Assembly (NCBI GenBank): GCA_028386065.3 | Contig: JAKUCV010002209.1 | Coordinates: forward strand, 92,102-156,101 | From: Turnera subulata | Taxonomy: Eukaryota > Streptophyta > Magnoliopsida > Malpighiales > Passifloraceae | DNA length: 64,000 nucleotides | Reading direction: 5' to 3' | Shown: one piece after another, positions 1-12,800 of the stretch | Numbering within the stretch: the first letter of the stretch is position 1 | How the letters are laid out: every line of letters begins with the position of its first letter | Translations under genes and position numbers: made by a program | Notes under the pieces: generated by a model | Told to the model about the DNA's origin: nothing | The model's database searches: none | The model's input: the letters and a program-made list of their open reading frames with translations, nothing else

Positions 1-225
1 TTGCATGTGTCGCATACAGTGTTAGTTATTTAAAGTCTTCCGCTGTGCATAGTTTTTCTATTATTGGGCCATTGGGCCGGTTTTATTATTATTGATGTTC
101 ATTATTATGGGCTGTCGAGCCCGAGTTATTGTGGTTCACACTGTATGCTTGGGTTTATTTGATTGGGTTGTCACAGTTCCGGCTCGTGTTTACTGTGTAC
201 GGTAAATACGGGTCGGGGCGCTTCA
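1..225 (-). mobile_element. LTR head fragment, minus orientation (same family as the 38-41 kb solo LTR)
   Basis: Read on the minus strand, this piece closely follows the first ~220 bases of the solo LTR at 38249-41289. It shares the CGCCCCGACCCGTATTTACC start, the TTTACTGTGTACGG segment, the repeated 'ggccca' blocks and the CTTCCGCTGTGCAT block. The LTR end (TGAAGCGCCCC on the minus strand) lies at 225. The element continues out of the window to the left. It abuts a plus-oriented piece of the same family, so the two are head to head. Confidence 0.75.
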
Positions 226-289
226 CCAGTGTTTCTTTGGTTATGATGAGAATATCATTATTTAGCATTATTAATCCATTTCCAAAAAT

Positions 290-1957
290 AATATATCATA
301 TTTATATCCAGTTTTTATTCCGGTATTATATTTTGATAATATTTTTTTCCAAAATAATTCATGGAAACCATTATTTATCATAACGTATATTCCTTCCTCT
401 ATTTTATTTTATTATTATTTCTTTTTCAAAACTATCATTGTGCCAGATTATTGTTTTATAAAACATATAACCCATATATATTTTCCTAGAAAACTTTTAC
501 CATAAACCAATCATACGAATATATATATATATATTCCAAAACACCATATTACTTGTTCACCATAATATTATTATTTAGATACAATAACAATATATTTTTC
601 CAAAGTATTATTTATGTATATATATATTTAGAAATATCATCATTTATTATTATTATTATTATGATTATTATTTTATATGACTGGGCCAGCCCATCAAAAT
701 CTGAGCCAACCCAGAACCAACCCAAGGGCCCAAACGCACAGCAGCCCAATAGGGTCAGGCCCAACTGCCTAGGCCTACGAGGCAGTCCGACAGCAGGGTC
801 CGACCCATCTCCAACCCGTTTGTGAGTCGGGTACTCACCTAGGCAGAAACGGGTCGAGGTGTAGGGAAGGAGACGGCGGCACGATGGGGCGCGAGCAGGG
901 CAGCATCGTCTCAGGCGACCCGAGGAGAGAGGTGGCAGCGACGCACACGAGAGAAGATAGGCTCGCCGGTGTTGGTGGCTCCTCTTCGGCGTTCGTTGCA
1001 GATCAAGGCGACTGGTGCGAGGCTGGCAGCTACTGTGGATCGTGTTGGCATGTCCAGCAGCGGCGACGCGATGAGGGTGGGACAACGACGTCGTGTTGGT
1101 GTTGCTGCAGCTCACTTCGGTTGCTCCTCTGGTGGCGACGAGAGAGAAGATGGACGGCGGTGCTGCTGCACATGGAGGAGGTGGCGGTCGGTGTGAGCAG
1201 CGGCGAACGAGGTGTCGGCGTGGGCGAGGTGATGGTGATGGTGACTGTTGGCAGTGAAGAGTTGTGGTGGGAGAGGCTTGCAGGTGGTGGTCTCGGCGAT
1301 GGCAGCGGCGGCGAAGGGTGGTGGGATGTGGGGGGTGGTCGGTGGTGGTTCGGCCACGGGAAAGAAAGAAAAGAAAAGAAATGAAAAGGAGAAGGGAGGA
1401 TGGTGAAACGGTGACGTGTGGGTTGTGTGTGTGTTTGTTTTGTTGTTTTTTTTTCTTTTCTGGTTTGCACTGGTTGTATTTGCAGGTGAGGATTGGGTTG
1501 AGTTTTGCAGGGGAAGAAAGGTGGCTATGGGTTGCAGGCAGGATGAAGATAGTATGGTGCAGGGTGCAAAGGCATGCAGAAAAAAACATGGTTTAAAGGT
1601 AAGGAAAGGTGGGTGGCACAGGAAAAGGATGGCGCCGCCTGCATAATTGAGGCGGCTCAATTATGCAGGTGTGCTGCAAAGCTAAGCGGGTGCCGTCCGG
1701 ACCAGAAAATAACTGATACACCTCCTTAGTTTATTTCTGGTCTGATTTTTCTGAGGATTCCGGGGCCTGAAAAGTACCAACTTTGGTCCCAAAAAAATCC
1801 ACGGAAAAATTCCGAGCGCGGGAAAAACCTCGGTTTCGAAAAACGATGCCCGATTTACCTTGAATTAATTACCCAAGATTAAATTCAAAGGTAAATCACT
1901 GTATAAAGACTTTTATAGTCCCGGTAAAAATACCAAATTTTTACCCGGATTGTTACA
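290..1957 (+). mobile_element. LTR tail fragment, plus orientation, 5'-truncated
   Basis: The piece is collinear with the second half of the solo LTR at about 39790-41289. Both have an AT-rich block after TTATTCCGGTA, a block rich in 'agccca/gggcc', a GC-rich block around 840-1350, and a well-matched terminal block at 1687-1957. The terminal block contains GTCCGGACCAGAAAATAA, a CGGTTTCGAAAAA motif and the end TTACCCGG..TGTTACA. The start is uncertain because the AT-rich part is diverged. Reading frames inside (for example 884-1384) are low-complexity LTR sequence and are not genes. Confidence 0.7.
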
Positions 1958-2925
1958 TTCTTGATGTATAGTTTCTTTTAGGTAAAACAATAATAGTCAC
2001 TTATATTATGTTTGGACTGTTATGATGTATTATATTTGGTTGACTCTATATTAGTTTGAACTAAATGCGAAAAATATCAATATCACATATGAGTCCTGTG
2101 GACTATTAATGTAAATAAAGGTATTCTTCACTTTAATTTTTCGTAGTATGCATTAAAAAATTACTTCACTGCATTTGTTGCCAGTTTAAACCTTTATACA
2201 AATTAAATTAATTTATTTAGCATATTACTTATATTAAACTCATTTTAATAAAAAAAACTAATATGCCTTATATGAGATAGCCTTGTCATATGTTTGAATT
2301 GAAAATGTTACATAGTCATATATATATGTCAATCTTTAACCCATAAATATTTCTTCTCAATCAATTTCATGTTTAGATCCCAAATTTACAAAATGTCTCA
2401 ATTCGCACCAAATAAATTGTAAAATTCAATCTATCAAATTCGCGCAATTAACTTGAATCAATCAATCATGCATCAAACAATACCTAATAAGTATTTCCCC
2501 TCGATAAATTTTAAGATTAAAACTCGAATCTGCAAAATCCCGATTCGAGCAATATGAACCCCAGATATTAATCCATCGAAAATTAAAATACCCAACTCAA
2601 ATTCCGTACAATTTGCAGCAATAGCCAATAGGATTTGGTTCTTGAGGACACGGGTGGCATTATAGATCTTATGTGAGGTTAATTTGAGAAAGTAAACTGA
2701 GTTGTTCTATGGGTTTTGTCCTTGTGGGCTGTGGCATGGTTAAGTTTGGGCCAGGAACAACCGCATTTGCCCCACCAAAGTCTATCAAATTTGAAGCAAA
2801 CATTCCACTCGAAATTTTCTATCCCAATGCACCCATCCCAAGCCCAAAATTTTGTTGGCAACACTTGCGATGGAGTCTGTACTGCGCAGTTGTCGGAGCT
2901 CTTGCGAACAATGAGGACTCCCAAG
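1958..2925. other. Intergenic, AT-rich
   Basis: I see no supported gene here. The reading frames around 2679-2996 have no recognisable domain and no splice context. Confidence 0.5.
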
Positions 2926-2968
2926 GATTTGGGTGGATAATTGTTCAAAAAAGGAAAAGATTTGGGTG
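2926..2968 (+). repeat. Micro-insertion ending TTGTTCAAAAAA between 10-bp direct repeats
   Basis: GATTTGGGTG occurs at 2926-2935 and 2959-2968. The 23 nt between include TTGTTCAAAAAAGG. The flanks and the TGTTC-oligo(A) motif match other small insertions in this window, which suggests a 5'-truncated retroposon tail. Confidence 0.4.
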
Positions 2969-3035
2969 CACACAAAGAAGAGGAAGAGGGAGGTGAGCAA
3001 TAAGCATTGTGAAGGTTGAGGAATATAACCTCTTA

Positions 3036-3230
3036 ACGCTGTGTCCACGCCCCTTTATTGTGAAGGTTGATTGTGGCGCTGGTGACTGCCAGCTGCCAAG
3101 TGATTTTGACAATGTATTTTTTTTTTGTCGAAGATTTTGACAATGTAATTACTTTGGATTTGCAGTAATGAAATGAAACACCCACTGTTCAAAAAAAAAA
3201 AAAAAAAGACGCTGTGTCCACGCCCCTTTA
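3036..3230 (+). mobile_element. Short poly(A)-tailed retroposon with 22-bp target duplication
   Basis: An identical 22-bp sequence (it contains GCTGTGTCCACGCCCC) lies at 3036-3057 and at 3209-3230. The 151 bp between end in CACTGTTC followed by about 17 A and one G. A long perfect target duplication plus a poly(A) tail is the hallmark of target-primed reverse transcription, so this is a SINE or a strongly 5'-truncated LINE or other retroposon. The family is unknown. The insert is itself interrupted by a second, smaller insertion at 3117-3132. Confidence 0.75.
3102..3147 (-). repeat. Oligo(T) micro-insertion inside the retroposon
   Basis: GATTTTGACAATGTA (15 bp) is present at 3102-3116 and 3133-3147. 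The 16 nt between are ten T followed by GTCGAA. This looks like an oligo(A)-ended insertion in minus orientation with its target duplication. Confidence 0.5.
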
Positions 3231-3889
3231 CGTTCTCAACCTTATAACATTATTACTCAAATCTTATACAAGAGAACCACAATGACGAGAGTTTAAACAC
3301 AGTTAAATACGTAAATCATCCACGTCCTCGTTTGATTTGATAACTTTCATCCCCCCTATAATTTGATTTAACAATAGCGACCACGTTTTTTATTCTTTTT
3401 TTTCTGTGTAAAGGGATTATAGCTTGCCTTCTAGAGGGAAAGGAATTACGGGAAAGGTGACAACTAGACATATAGCACAACTATATAGTCCACTTTGCAA
3501 GTTTACCCTGTTCAAAAAAGGAAAGAAAAAAACATCTTATAATAATTGGTAAAATTTGTCAAGAACAAAACACAATGAATTTAACAAGACAGACATTTTC
3601 ATATTCATAGTTCCTTTCAGCTTACACTCGTGAATGTAGGGGTAAGAGGGGCAGTGAAAAGTGAACTCATTATGAACAAACCCAATCAACTCGAATCAAC
3701 ACAATAAACGGGAACTAGTTACAAGCATATACATAGGGTTACTCATTGATCCTAAGCAATTTCTTGCCCCAGCCTCCTGATTGTTTGGCAACTGCAATCG
3801 TATCATGTCAAGTTCTCAAAATTCCCTACATATGGGAAAGGATCATCGGAATTCCATAGTCCAGTACCTACCTGATTTGCTCAAACCTG
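3231..3889. other. Downstream flank / 3' UTR region of the TWD40-2-like gene
   Basis: No separate gene is visible. The part nearest 3890 should hold the 3' UTR of the minus-strand gene. I could not place a polyadenylation site with confidence. Confidence 0.4.
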
Positions 3890-6800
3890 CTATTCAAACA
3901 TAGCATCACTCAAGGGCAATGTAGACGGAATGTTCTTAACCTGGTTATCAAGCACAGCATCACTCATGGGCATTGTAGACGGAATATTCTTAACCTGGTT
4001 CTCTGGTATTTGCTGTGGTGCAGGCACCCCCTCCAATGTTTCGCTGCTTGCAGATGTTGCTGGACCACTTTCCCCAGAAGCCCCAAGATCAGGATTGCTC
4101 TTTGAGGATGGAATAGTAGCTTTATCCTCAAGTGCCGCCCCATCTGCTTCTGGTGGATGCTGAGAATTTGATGCTTCTGGTGGATGCTGAGAACTTGATG
4201 CTTCTGGTGTAGTGCTAAGAACAGGCTCAGTTTCTGGAGCCGAGGAAACTGTGTTAGTGGTAGCAGTAGTACTGGTAGAATCAGCAGTGGTGGTAGTGGC
4301 GGTAGATGTGGTTGCTGCAGCTACTAGCTCAGGCGTAGCAGGAGGTGGAGCTTCTAACTGCAACATTTTTCCCGGTTGCTGCTGCGTCTGGGTACCAGGA
4401 GCGGGCTTTTTCTGGCTAGTAATCAAGGCAGAAAGAGACGGCATTCCTGGTGGCAGGATTTCTATTGGCGGTTTCTTCCCTGCTTCAGCCAAACTTGTAA
4501 GCTTTGGTTCCTCCAGAGAAGCCAGAAATGCAGCTGCAGCATCAGTCTTCGTAGGAGGAGCATGCTCCACCTCTTTTTGCAGCATCTTGTTCCATGCCTC
4601 AACCAAGTTCTTAAGTGTCGGTCGGCCATGAGCCTGGACATATTTGAGAGATTTATCATATCAAAAATACTAATTCCAGGTCACAAACAAGCAAGGCATA
4701 TAAAATTTGCTCACATGAGAATGAAGCACAGCTTCGGCAAGCATCCCAGTGTCCTGCCATGCTTTTTCCATGAGAGCGTTATCTCCCAAAACAGCAGCAG
4801 CAAATGCTGCTTCACGCCCCGAGCCAACTGAAATTAAATTGTTTACCAAACCCTACAAGGCACACATGAACTGTCTTTAGTCTACAAGAAGTTTTAACTC
4901 ACACAAAGAAAGAAGCAATATATGAATCACTGAACATCCATAGAAGACAAATAATAAATGATAAAGGGCAGTTGTTTTTCCCCCAGCAATAACCCCATCT
5001 CTCTTGTCTCAAAAGAATCACTTCCACTTCTCTTTTTCTTACTGCTTATGATCCCCATAATGCTTTTTGCTATATCTACATGAATGTACCAACCGTTACA
5101 GCCAAAGTTCAAGACAAAACACACAAGCAGCCACCATGTCAATCAAGAAAACCTGCCACATTGATGTGATGCCTTACACAAATTCTCCTATCATTAAGTG
5201 GTTGGCACAGATGACAAAAATATTGTTCGCTAAATTTGATAAAGTGATTACCGACTAAATTACAGCATCCCTAATACAAATAAAACCAAGTGCAAAACAC
5301 TAATGGAAGCTACAAGCGTAATAAACCACAACAGACTTAAACTAAGCTCGATTTACATCAACAGAGACATTTTGGCATGTATAATGGACAGCAGAGAAAA
5401 TTAAACGTGAATTAACTAACATGTCCTTGGATGTATAGAGCAAAAGAATCATTATGCAAAAGCAACAGAAGCATAAGTGCCCAAGAAGTATGACTTCAAT
5501 AAATCTTCTGACACACTTATCCAATGATGCATTTTGTATGAGCACAACATATCCAAGCATGTGGCCTGTTTATAAATCATATGCAACATCAAGCAGCATA
5601 TTCTAGTTGCACCATTCAAGAATGCATCCAATAGTTCAAGAAACCAATATGCATAAAAAAGCAAAAGGGAGCTTCATACACTCAGCCTTGTCAACTCCCC
5701 ATGATTTGCAAGGCGTAAAGCAAGTCCTCTTAACTCATGACCTTGCAAAGCTCCTTTTACAGAACCTGCAGCAGCCAACCTCTTAAGTGCTTCCCGAGCA
5801 ATGTCAGCCTGTGCGGTAGCATCAGCAGCATCAATTAGGTCCAAGAACTCCTTAGCAAATTTCACTATTCCCTGAACGGCCTCAACAATATTTTCTTTCT
5901 TAGCTGTTAAATTAAGAATGTCATTCATGTCAAGTCCTAAACCATCTTGCCCTATCTCTCGGCTATTGCTCATGGTAAGCAGGCACTGGAGAGCCCTTTT
6001 TAGATCACTGCTTTGCATGGCCAGATCAAACTCCAACCTAGATATCAAATAGAAGCAACAATTAACTTGATGCATTGTGATGATTATTGTGAGGATTGGA
6101 ATGACATGCAAAAATGTGAGAAGCACCAGCCAATCTACACAAGCCTGAGAGAAAAAATTTGATCCTGAAACAGATGAAACCAAAGTATGCAAACCTCTTA
6201 GATATTCCAGGCAAATGAAGTGCTTCAGTTGCATAGCCCATGCCCAGCATAAACTGTGCCAAATCATCGTGATGCTCTCTACCAAGTCTAATCGCCCTGA
6301 AAGTGGGAAAAGTACAAAGTGGGCAGAATTGATCAAGTTGTGGCATCCAACAGAAATCATGATAGTTACGCTGAGACTAGATGATACAATTGCTTTTGTT
6401 ATTTAAGCAGCAAAAATCACAAGATACCATTTCACTGCACTAACAGCATCTCCATAAGCAGCAAGACAGCGGCAACGGATTCCAGGATGACTGAGGGACA
6501 AGGCATGTGCACACATGTACCTACCAGACAGAACATAAAGTCATCATGCCAACGTCAATTGTTTCACTAACATGGCCTACCGAAGTGCTGCTTTGCAATA
6601 ACATCGGCACTTGTGTGTACATTATCTCGATAATAAATGGTTGGCTTTACACGATGATTAATCATATGATAAAATGCCTGGAATATGATTGATGCGAATA
6701 AAAGGCAACCATGAATAATTGGAAAGCAAGGAACGTCCACATTCACCTGTCTAGCCAATATTGAACAGGGAAAGGAGAAGTTTTTACATTTTTACTTGCC

Positions 6801-9800
6801 AATATTGAACAAGACAAGAAAAAGAAGTTTTTACATTTTTACTTGCATTTTGAGAAACAATCTCCCACTACGCTTGCCAGCGCCTTAACAACTCTACTAA
6901 ATCGTTATGATTCAATAAGAACTGACGAAAATTTGAGCCAACCAATGTGCGAATGCAAAACAATTCATTGAGTAGGAAGTTTTCGTCGCTAAAGTGCTTG
7001 ACAAGATAAGAAGTAACAAAACCGTGATCTGGTTAGGCATCTAATACATATATTGAGAAGCACCCTTTCCATCACAGTTCATCCTGATTTCTTTTGTTAC
7101 TCCATCTGAAAACCACAAAAAATTCCAGCAACTAGCAGATTTTTTAAAAAATGCAAGACAATTTTGAACAAGTCAGATAGGTAGTTTTGGACAAATTGTG
7201 CTGATGATGGTGCACACCCAGTAATTTGACTCATAAACTCAAGAATTATGGTCACTGACTTCAGGAAAAGGAAATTTTCAGTCAAATGACCAATTCAAAA
7301 TGAGAAATGCCACCTAATACAATTTTTCTCATGAACGTACTTCTGCATTGGCTTTATAATCTTATGAAAAGTGTAAATAAAACTACAGGATTGCACATCA
7401 AAAGCAATAAGTCCTCGAACCAGTTTCATTAGTACATTAACTTGAAAGAAAAAAAACATTCTTCTGCTTTTATAGGACATAAAAAAATATTTCTCCATTA
7501 CCTGTCAATCAGCCAAAGAACACCATCCCTCACACCCACCACAACAAGAGGTCCAACAGGTCGTTTCTGCTCTCCTGGAAAACGAGTAACGGCCACTGAA
7601 ACCCCTCCACCACCAACAGCTATCTCATTAACCTTTTTCTCTTCCATATCTCTTAGCACAGCTGCATCATCATCAACTTTAGCCTGTTTTGGCAATGTCA
7701 AGAAAGGCGGCACAGATGGAGCGTGCTGAAAAGAAGCTAAACGGACCACCTGAAAAAATGGTATTTATTCAAATAAGGGAAAAGAACTGATAATTACTGA
7801 CTCTGGATCTAATTCGCATAACATGATTAGACTACAAATGAACCAAACTGCATGCGACTATAAGACTTAGCTTAGCAAGGCTTGCTCAAGTTCAACTCAA
7901 CACGGGTAACTACTAAAGTTGGAACCTATTGCCAAAGAAGCGATGATGAGTTCTTTAATTTTTCTTTTTCTGAGATTAAAAAAAATAACCTTGAGTATAT
8001 GAGCATACTCAGTGCCGAAAGTCAGCTTGGCCATTTAGAGCATTCTGCGTAAGCCCCGAAAAGAGCAGAAAAACAAAAGCATTGGAGGGGATTGTTACCA
8101 CAAAATAGACTGCTTTCAGAATGTAAATGGAAGCAAACAACAAAAATCAGAATGAAATAAGTTGTCAACCTATCAAAATTCATCTAGATGTACTTCGAAT
8201 GAATAATTATTCCAACAAAACAAAACAGATGTTTAAGCAGGGTGATAATATGTGATTGTCATAATCAAAAGGTTAAGCTTATCAAAAATTCAAAATATAA
8301 GTGTAGAGATTCCAGTAGTTTTAAAATGCTGGTAAGCTAATAAATGTCAAAACATTCAAGCAAGTCAAAAGCAATTAAAGGAAAGCTGCCATTAAAATAT
8401 CACGCAAGAGGAACTGTGAATTCCCAACCTGGAGCATTGGTGGTCTCAATTTTATTTTTTCTTGGGTAGTAGTTTGAGGACCATCGACTGTGATAAGGGC
8501 TAACTCTCCATGCTCAGCAACAGCTCTGGCCTGTGCCTCTTTCATTTTCATCTCTTCTTTCATTCTTCTTGTTTCCAAATCAATTGCTGCAACTCCAGCG
8601 TCCACAAAAACACATCTGAAAAGTATAAATCAGATTTGCTACTATTCCATTACACAAATTAACAAAAATTAGATATGTCAACAAAGTAATATCCAGTGAA
8701 AAAGTACGTAGAAGGAAGAACACTGAAGCTGAACAAGCAGAAGATAATAGTCAAAGATGGGATTCTAAATGCGCAAAAACTCCATGAGAAAAGCCACTGG
8801 AGTTGAGAACCTACCTAAGATTTTAGAATGACGAAAAGTGGTGTGATAACAACAACTCCTCCACAAAGGAATCACCAATCATGAGCAAAGGACAAAAAAT
8901 GGAGCATTGATTAAAACGCCCTCCATTCCAATGTGTTCAAGCTCCTTTCTCACAATTATATTATTGCTAAAACATAAATTTTCAAACTTGTAAAATTCTA
9001 CAATACAGTAGTAAACTGTTACAGAACCTTCCTTAAATTTCTCACTGTTAAAAATAACTGCAAAATTTAAAATCAAGTGTTTGGGAACAGTCTTGCACAC
9101 AATAAGGGGGACAGAGAGGGAAGTCAAGGAAGAACAAATACACAAAGAACCACCCGAATACTTCAATGAGTAAGAATTCTTAAAACCTTCCAAGGAATCG
9201 GGTGAGATTATGCATCCGATGGCCATGGCAACTGTTGGTTAAGGAGGAAAGTTGTGTTTTTGGCAAAAAATCTAGCAATAACATGGAAATTAGGACCATT
9301 CTTAGAGGAAAGATTCTTTATCTAGGATGGTGCCAACAGGCCCCGCAAAGAGTTTGGTCCCCTAGAAATAACTGGTTAGTCAAGTGTATTTTAACTACAG
9401 ATAGTCAATGAAAAACCACTGATGCAAAAACAGGAATCAACACTTTTGTGATCCTTCCGGTAATATTCATTAAACAAGTTTTTGTTGATTTTTTTCGGTA
9501 ACAAGAAGGTCCATGCTTCCTATACTAACCAGCACCTTTGGGCCAACAAGGCAATCTCATGTTTTAATTATCTAGTTCTAAATATAAGTGATCAGTGAAT
9601 CCAGACGTAATTTTCATCTTTTAATAACTGAATACATAAGCCCATTTACTTCATCTTCAATGATTCATTTCTTTCATAGGCATTATGCAACTTGTAGCAG
9701 TAGGTTTTTACACAGATATGGCCCAATAATCTGCCAGTCAGTCCCCTTCATATACAACTAAATACCGTCTCCCAACAGGCACTCTATTATCAGGCAACAA

Positions 9801-12800
9801 ATATCGCCATTTACATTGTCCTCTTTATTTTCATTTGATCAAAGGCATTGCACAATTGGACATGGATAATGCTTATTTCTTAGTTCAAGTCCAAACAGAA
9901 GATCAAAAACTAGAATCCTTACAGATGAATTCTGTTACAAGTTGTTTTATTGTTCTATCTTTGTCCAATATTCTGTCCATTAGTGTTATGCTTTGCAATC
10001 AATATCACTTAGAAGACCACTAATCCAACTACACTAGAAAGAGTTATGTGAATCAGTGACTGGATCTTACTCGATGGTAGTTGGTGTAACCACGAAAAGT
10101 TGTCTCCGATGCCAAACTGCTCCAGTAGCATAGGGGATGGCAACATCACCGAGGTATCTATACTGGGGACGCAGAGAAGAAATGACAATGTAGCGCTGAT
10201 AGGCAAAAGCACAATACTCAACAGTTTGGTCCCATGCAGTCCATTCTGGCTGAGGCAGTAGATTACCCACAGGTTGAAATGTTTCCCAACTGCAAATTAC
10301 AACTCAATCGTCATAATAAATGAACCAGAGAACCACGACATGTTATTTGAACACAGCAGAGCAAAGAACATAGTAAACTTCATTCAGAAAGTGATGAGGG
10401 TTCATGCCCGTTATGATCCTAAAAACAGCACAAATGATTAATCAAAGACTAACAAATTTCAGATTAACTCAAGCCTTACATTCAGAGGGGCTTTTTTTTT
10501 AATAAATAATAAGAAAATCCAGGCTGATCGGTGAAAAGTAAAGCTGATGTGGATGCCACCTGTTGTCCATATGTACCTAGGTCCCCAATGTATCACATAG
10601 TCTCTTCCAACCTACTAACTCTCAAGATTCAACACAACACCCATTTATACAAGCATAAGCCAATTGAAAAGAAAAGAAAAATGCTAGCACTTCTACGTAC
10701 CATGAATGTCACATCATCACTACCACCATTCCCCATTAATTTCGTCTTCCTAAAATGACCCCCCCACCCTGCCAAGGTCCCCATGAAGCCAAGAAGTGTA
10801 TGAGAACAAAAACCTCAGCATGAGCTGTGGCTAACTACAATAGCAGCACCCATTCTCTTTAGCAACAAGTGCACTAGCTGACATGACTATCTGATTGGAT
10901 AACTTCAAAGTGGAAAAATAAAATTGAGACTACCAATGCTAATGAACAAGCAGTTTTCTTCATTCTATAAGTGTTGCACCCCATTCAACTCATTCATAAA
11001 CTTCTAATCATCAACCCCCAGAAGAGGTAAAGGTAATTTAAACAGAATAACCATGTTGCTCACCTATAAAGCTGGAAATTAGGAGGCGCTGCCTCAGCAG
11101 GTGACCGATGAGAGGAAAATCCATCATCCATTGTGGTAAAGGAGGAAATGCTACTACTTCCAAATCCTGACAAAGGCATAGATTGAATAGTTGAAATAGC
11201 AGTCGCTGCAACAGGGCTTACCCTTCGGGAAGTTCTATAAGCAACACCTAGTAGCGCCCCTCCGTGCAAACCAATTACCTAGATGAGATCAGATATAGAA
11301 AAAGAAATTTTAGGACACACTGGCTGCCAAGGTAAAAGCTTTGGCGTAAGGAAAATGAACATAAATTCCATATCACACAGATAATAAACTAAGATTTCCA
11401 GAAGAACATAAAAATGCAAACTAAACATAAAATACCGGTTCAGAACGACCACCAATAGATCTCATTAATATGTTCGATGTTCCATCATCCAGTAAAATAC
11501 GAACTTGAACAGTGGCTGAAGAAGCAGCACTAGCAGCTGCTGCTGCAGCTTGTGCTGCAGCTGCAGCTGCTTCTTTTGCTTTCCTAGATGAGCCCCCTTT
11601 GGGAATTATGGGCATTCTAGGAGGTAAAGCAGATTCCAATATAGCAAATCTATCCCGACATGTATCCCAAGCCAGAAGCCTTGCGCTGCCAGAATCTACG
11701 ATAGACCAGTCACTAACTTTGTAGACGGAGAAGTAAGGAATATCAGGCCATACAATAGCCAGATATCTGCAACCAAAATTGTGTGGCAAGAAAGTCAACA
11801 GTAAGATTTGTAAATATCTAGCTCGAAAATATAATGCCACAAGAACTTAAGCAAAGGACAGAACTCAAGGCAGCATAACCCAACCAAAGAACTTGAATGT
11901 CGGAATGAAAGGTCAGACAGTCACCCAAATTAGATTCATTATATAACTCCTCACTGTGTTAGAGTGTAATGACATGATTCCTTGAATTTCATAATTGAAC
12001 TTGGAAAAGGAGAATTAGCAAACTAGTTCACAAATATCTTGTCCATCTCTACATTTGGATTAAAGAAAGTATGGAATCAAGGGTCTGAATATAACTCCGT
12101 GTTCATTGTTTTTACTATTAATAGCGAAACTCCATCGCTATATTCGACATATGAAGAGCAACACTCACATCAGCAGCGTGAAAGAAAAATATTACTCCGA
12201 CTTTCAGCTCCTTGATGCCTGTTGACAGTTTAGTCATGCATGTTGGCTACTTATGCTTGGATATTTTTGCATAACATTTCATAGTTTGTTTTGAAAGAAT
12301 GAAAAGTGTGAAAATAGAGAAGAGTTTGATGACTCACTTTCCTGAACCGCTTACTGAGAGGACTGAATATGAATCATGTGGAACAGGGGTACTTATATGC
12401 TTTTTCATCTGCTTGACATGTAATGATTCAGCTGTGTCTCCCTTGTATTTTCCTGTTTCCGATAAGGAGCCATTACTAGCAAGAGATGGATTTGCCGTGT
12501 TGGACAGCTGAAAATTTAGTAGCTTTAATTCTCTTTCAACCACATATACAGCAGAATGTTCCCGATTTTCTGAAGGTGTAGGCAAGGGAGCTACAGCTGG
12601 AAGAGATTTAGCATCAAACTCACAGACAATAAGGCCGATGTTGGTTCCAGTAACAACGAGGTGAGGCTGTAGAGAATGTGCAGCCATACAATAGACCTAC
12701 AAGAGGAACTGTAAGCATCAAATGTGGTACAATTCAACAGAGCTAATGTACTGGAGCAGAAGCAACATTTTGAAAGGAAATGTAAATAGTAAGCAATGCA

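Noticed and set aside
612..1660. Several overlapping long frames on both strands (up to 325 aa)
   Set aside because: They lie inside an LTR fragment, are low-complexity (His/Pro/Arg/Ser), are open in many frames at once because of GC-rich composition, and match the non-coding solo LTR.
2709..2996. 95-aa frame overlapping a micro-insertion
   Set aside because: Overlapping frames on both strands, no domain, and interrupted by the TTGTTC-oligo(A) insertion.
3500..3540. Another TGTTCAAAAAA site
   Set aside because: The motif is present but I found no flanking direct repeats, so it is not counted as a micro-insertion.
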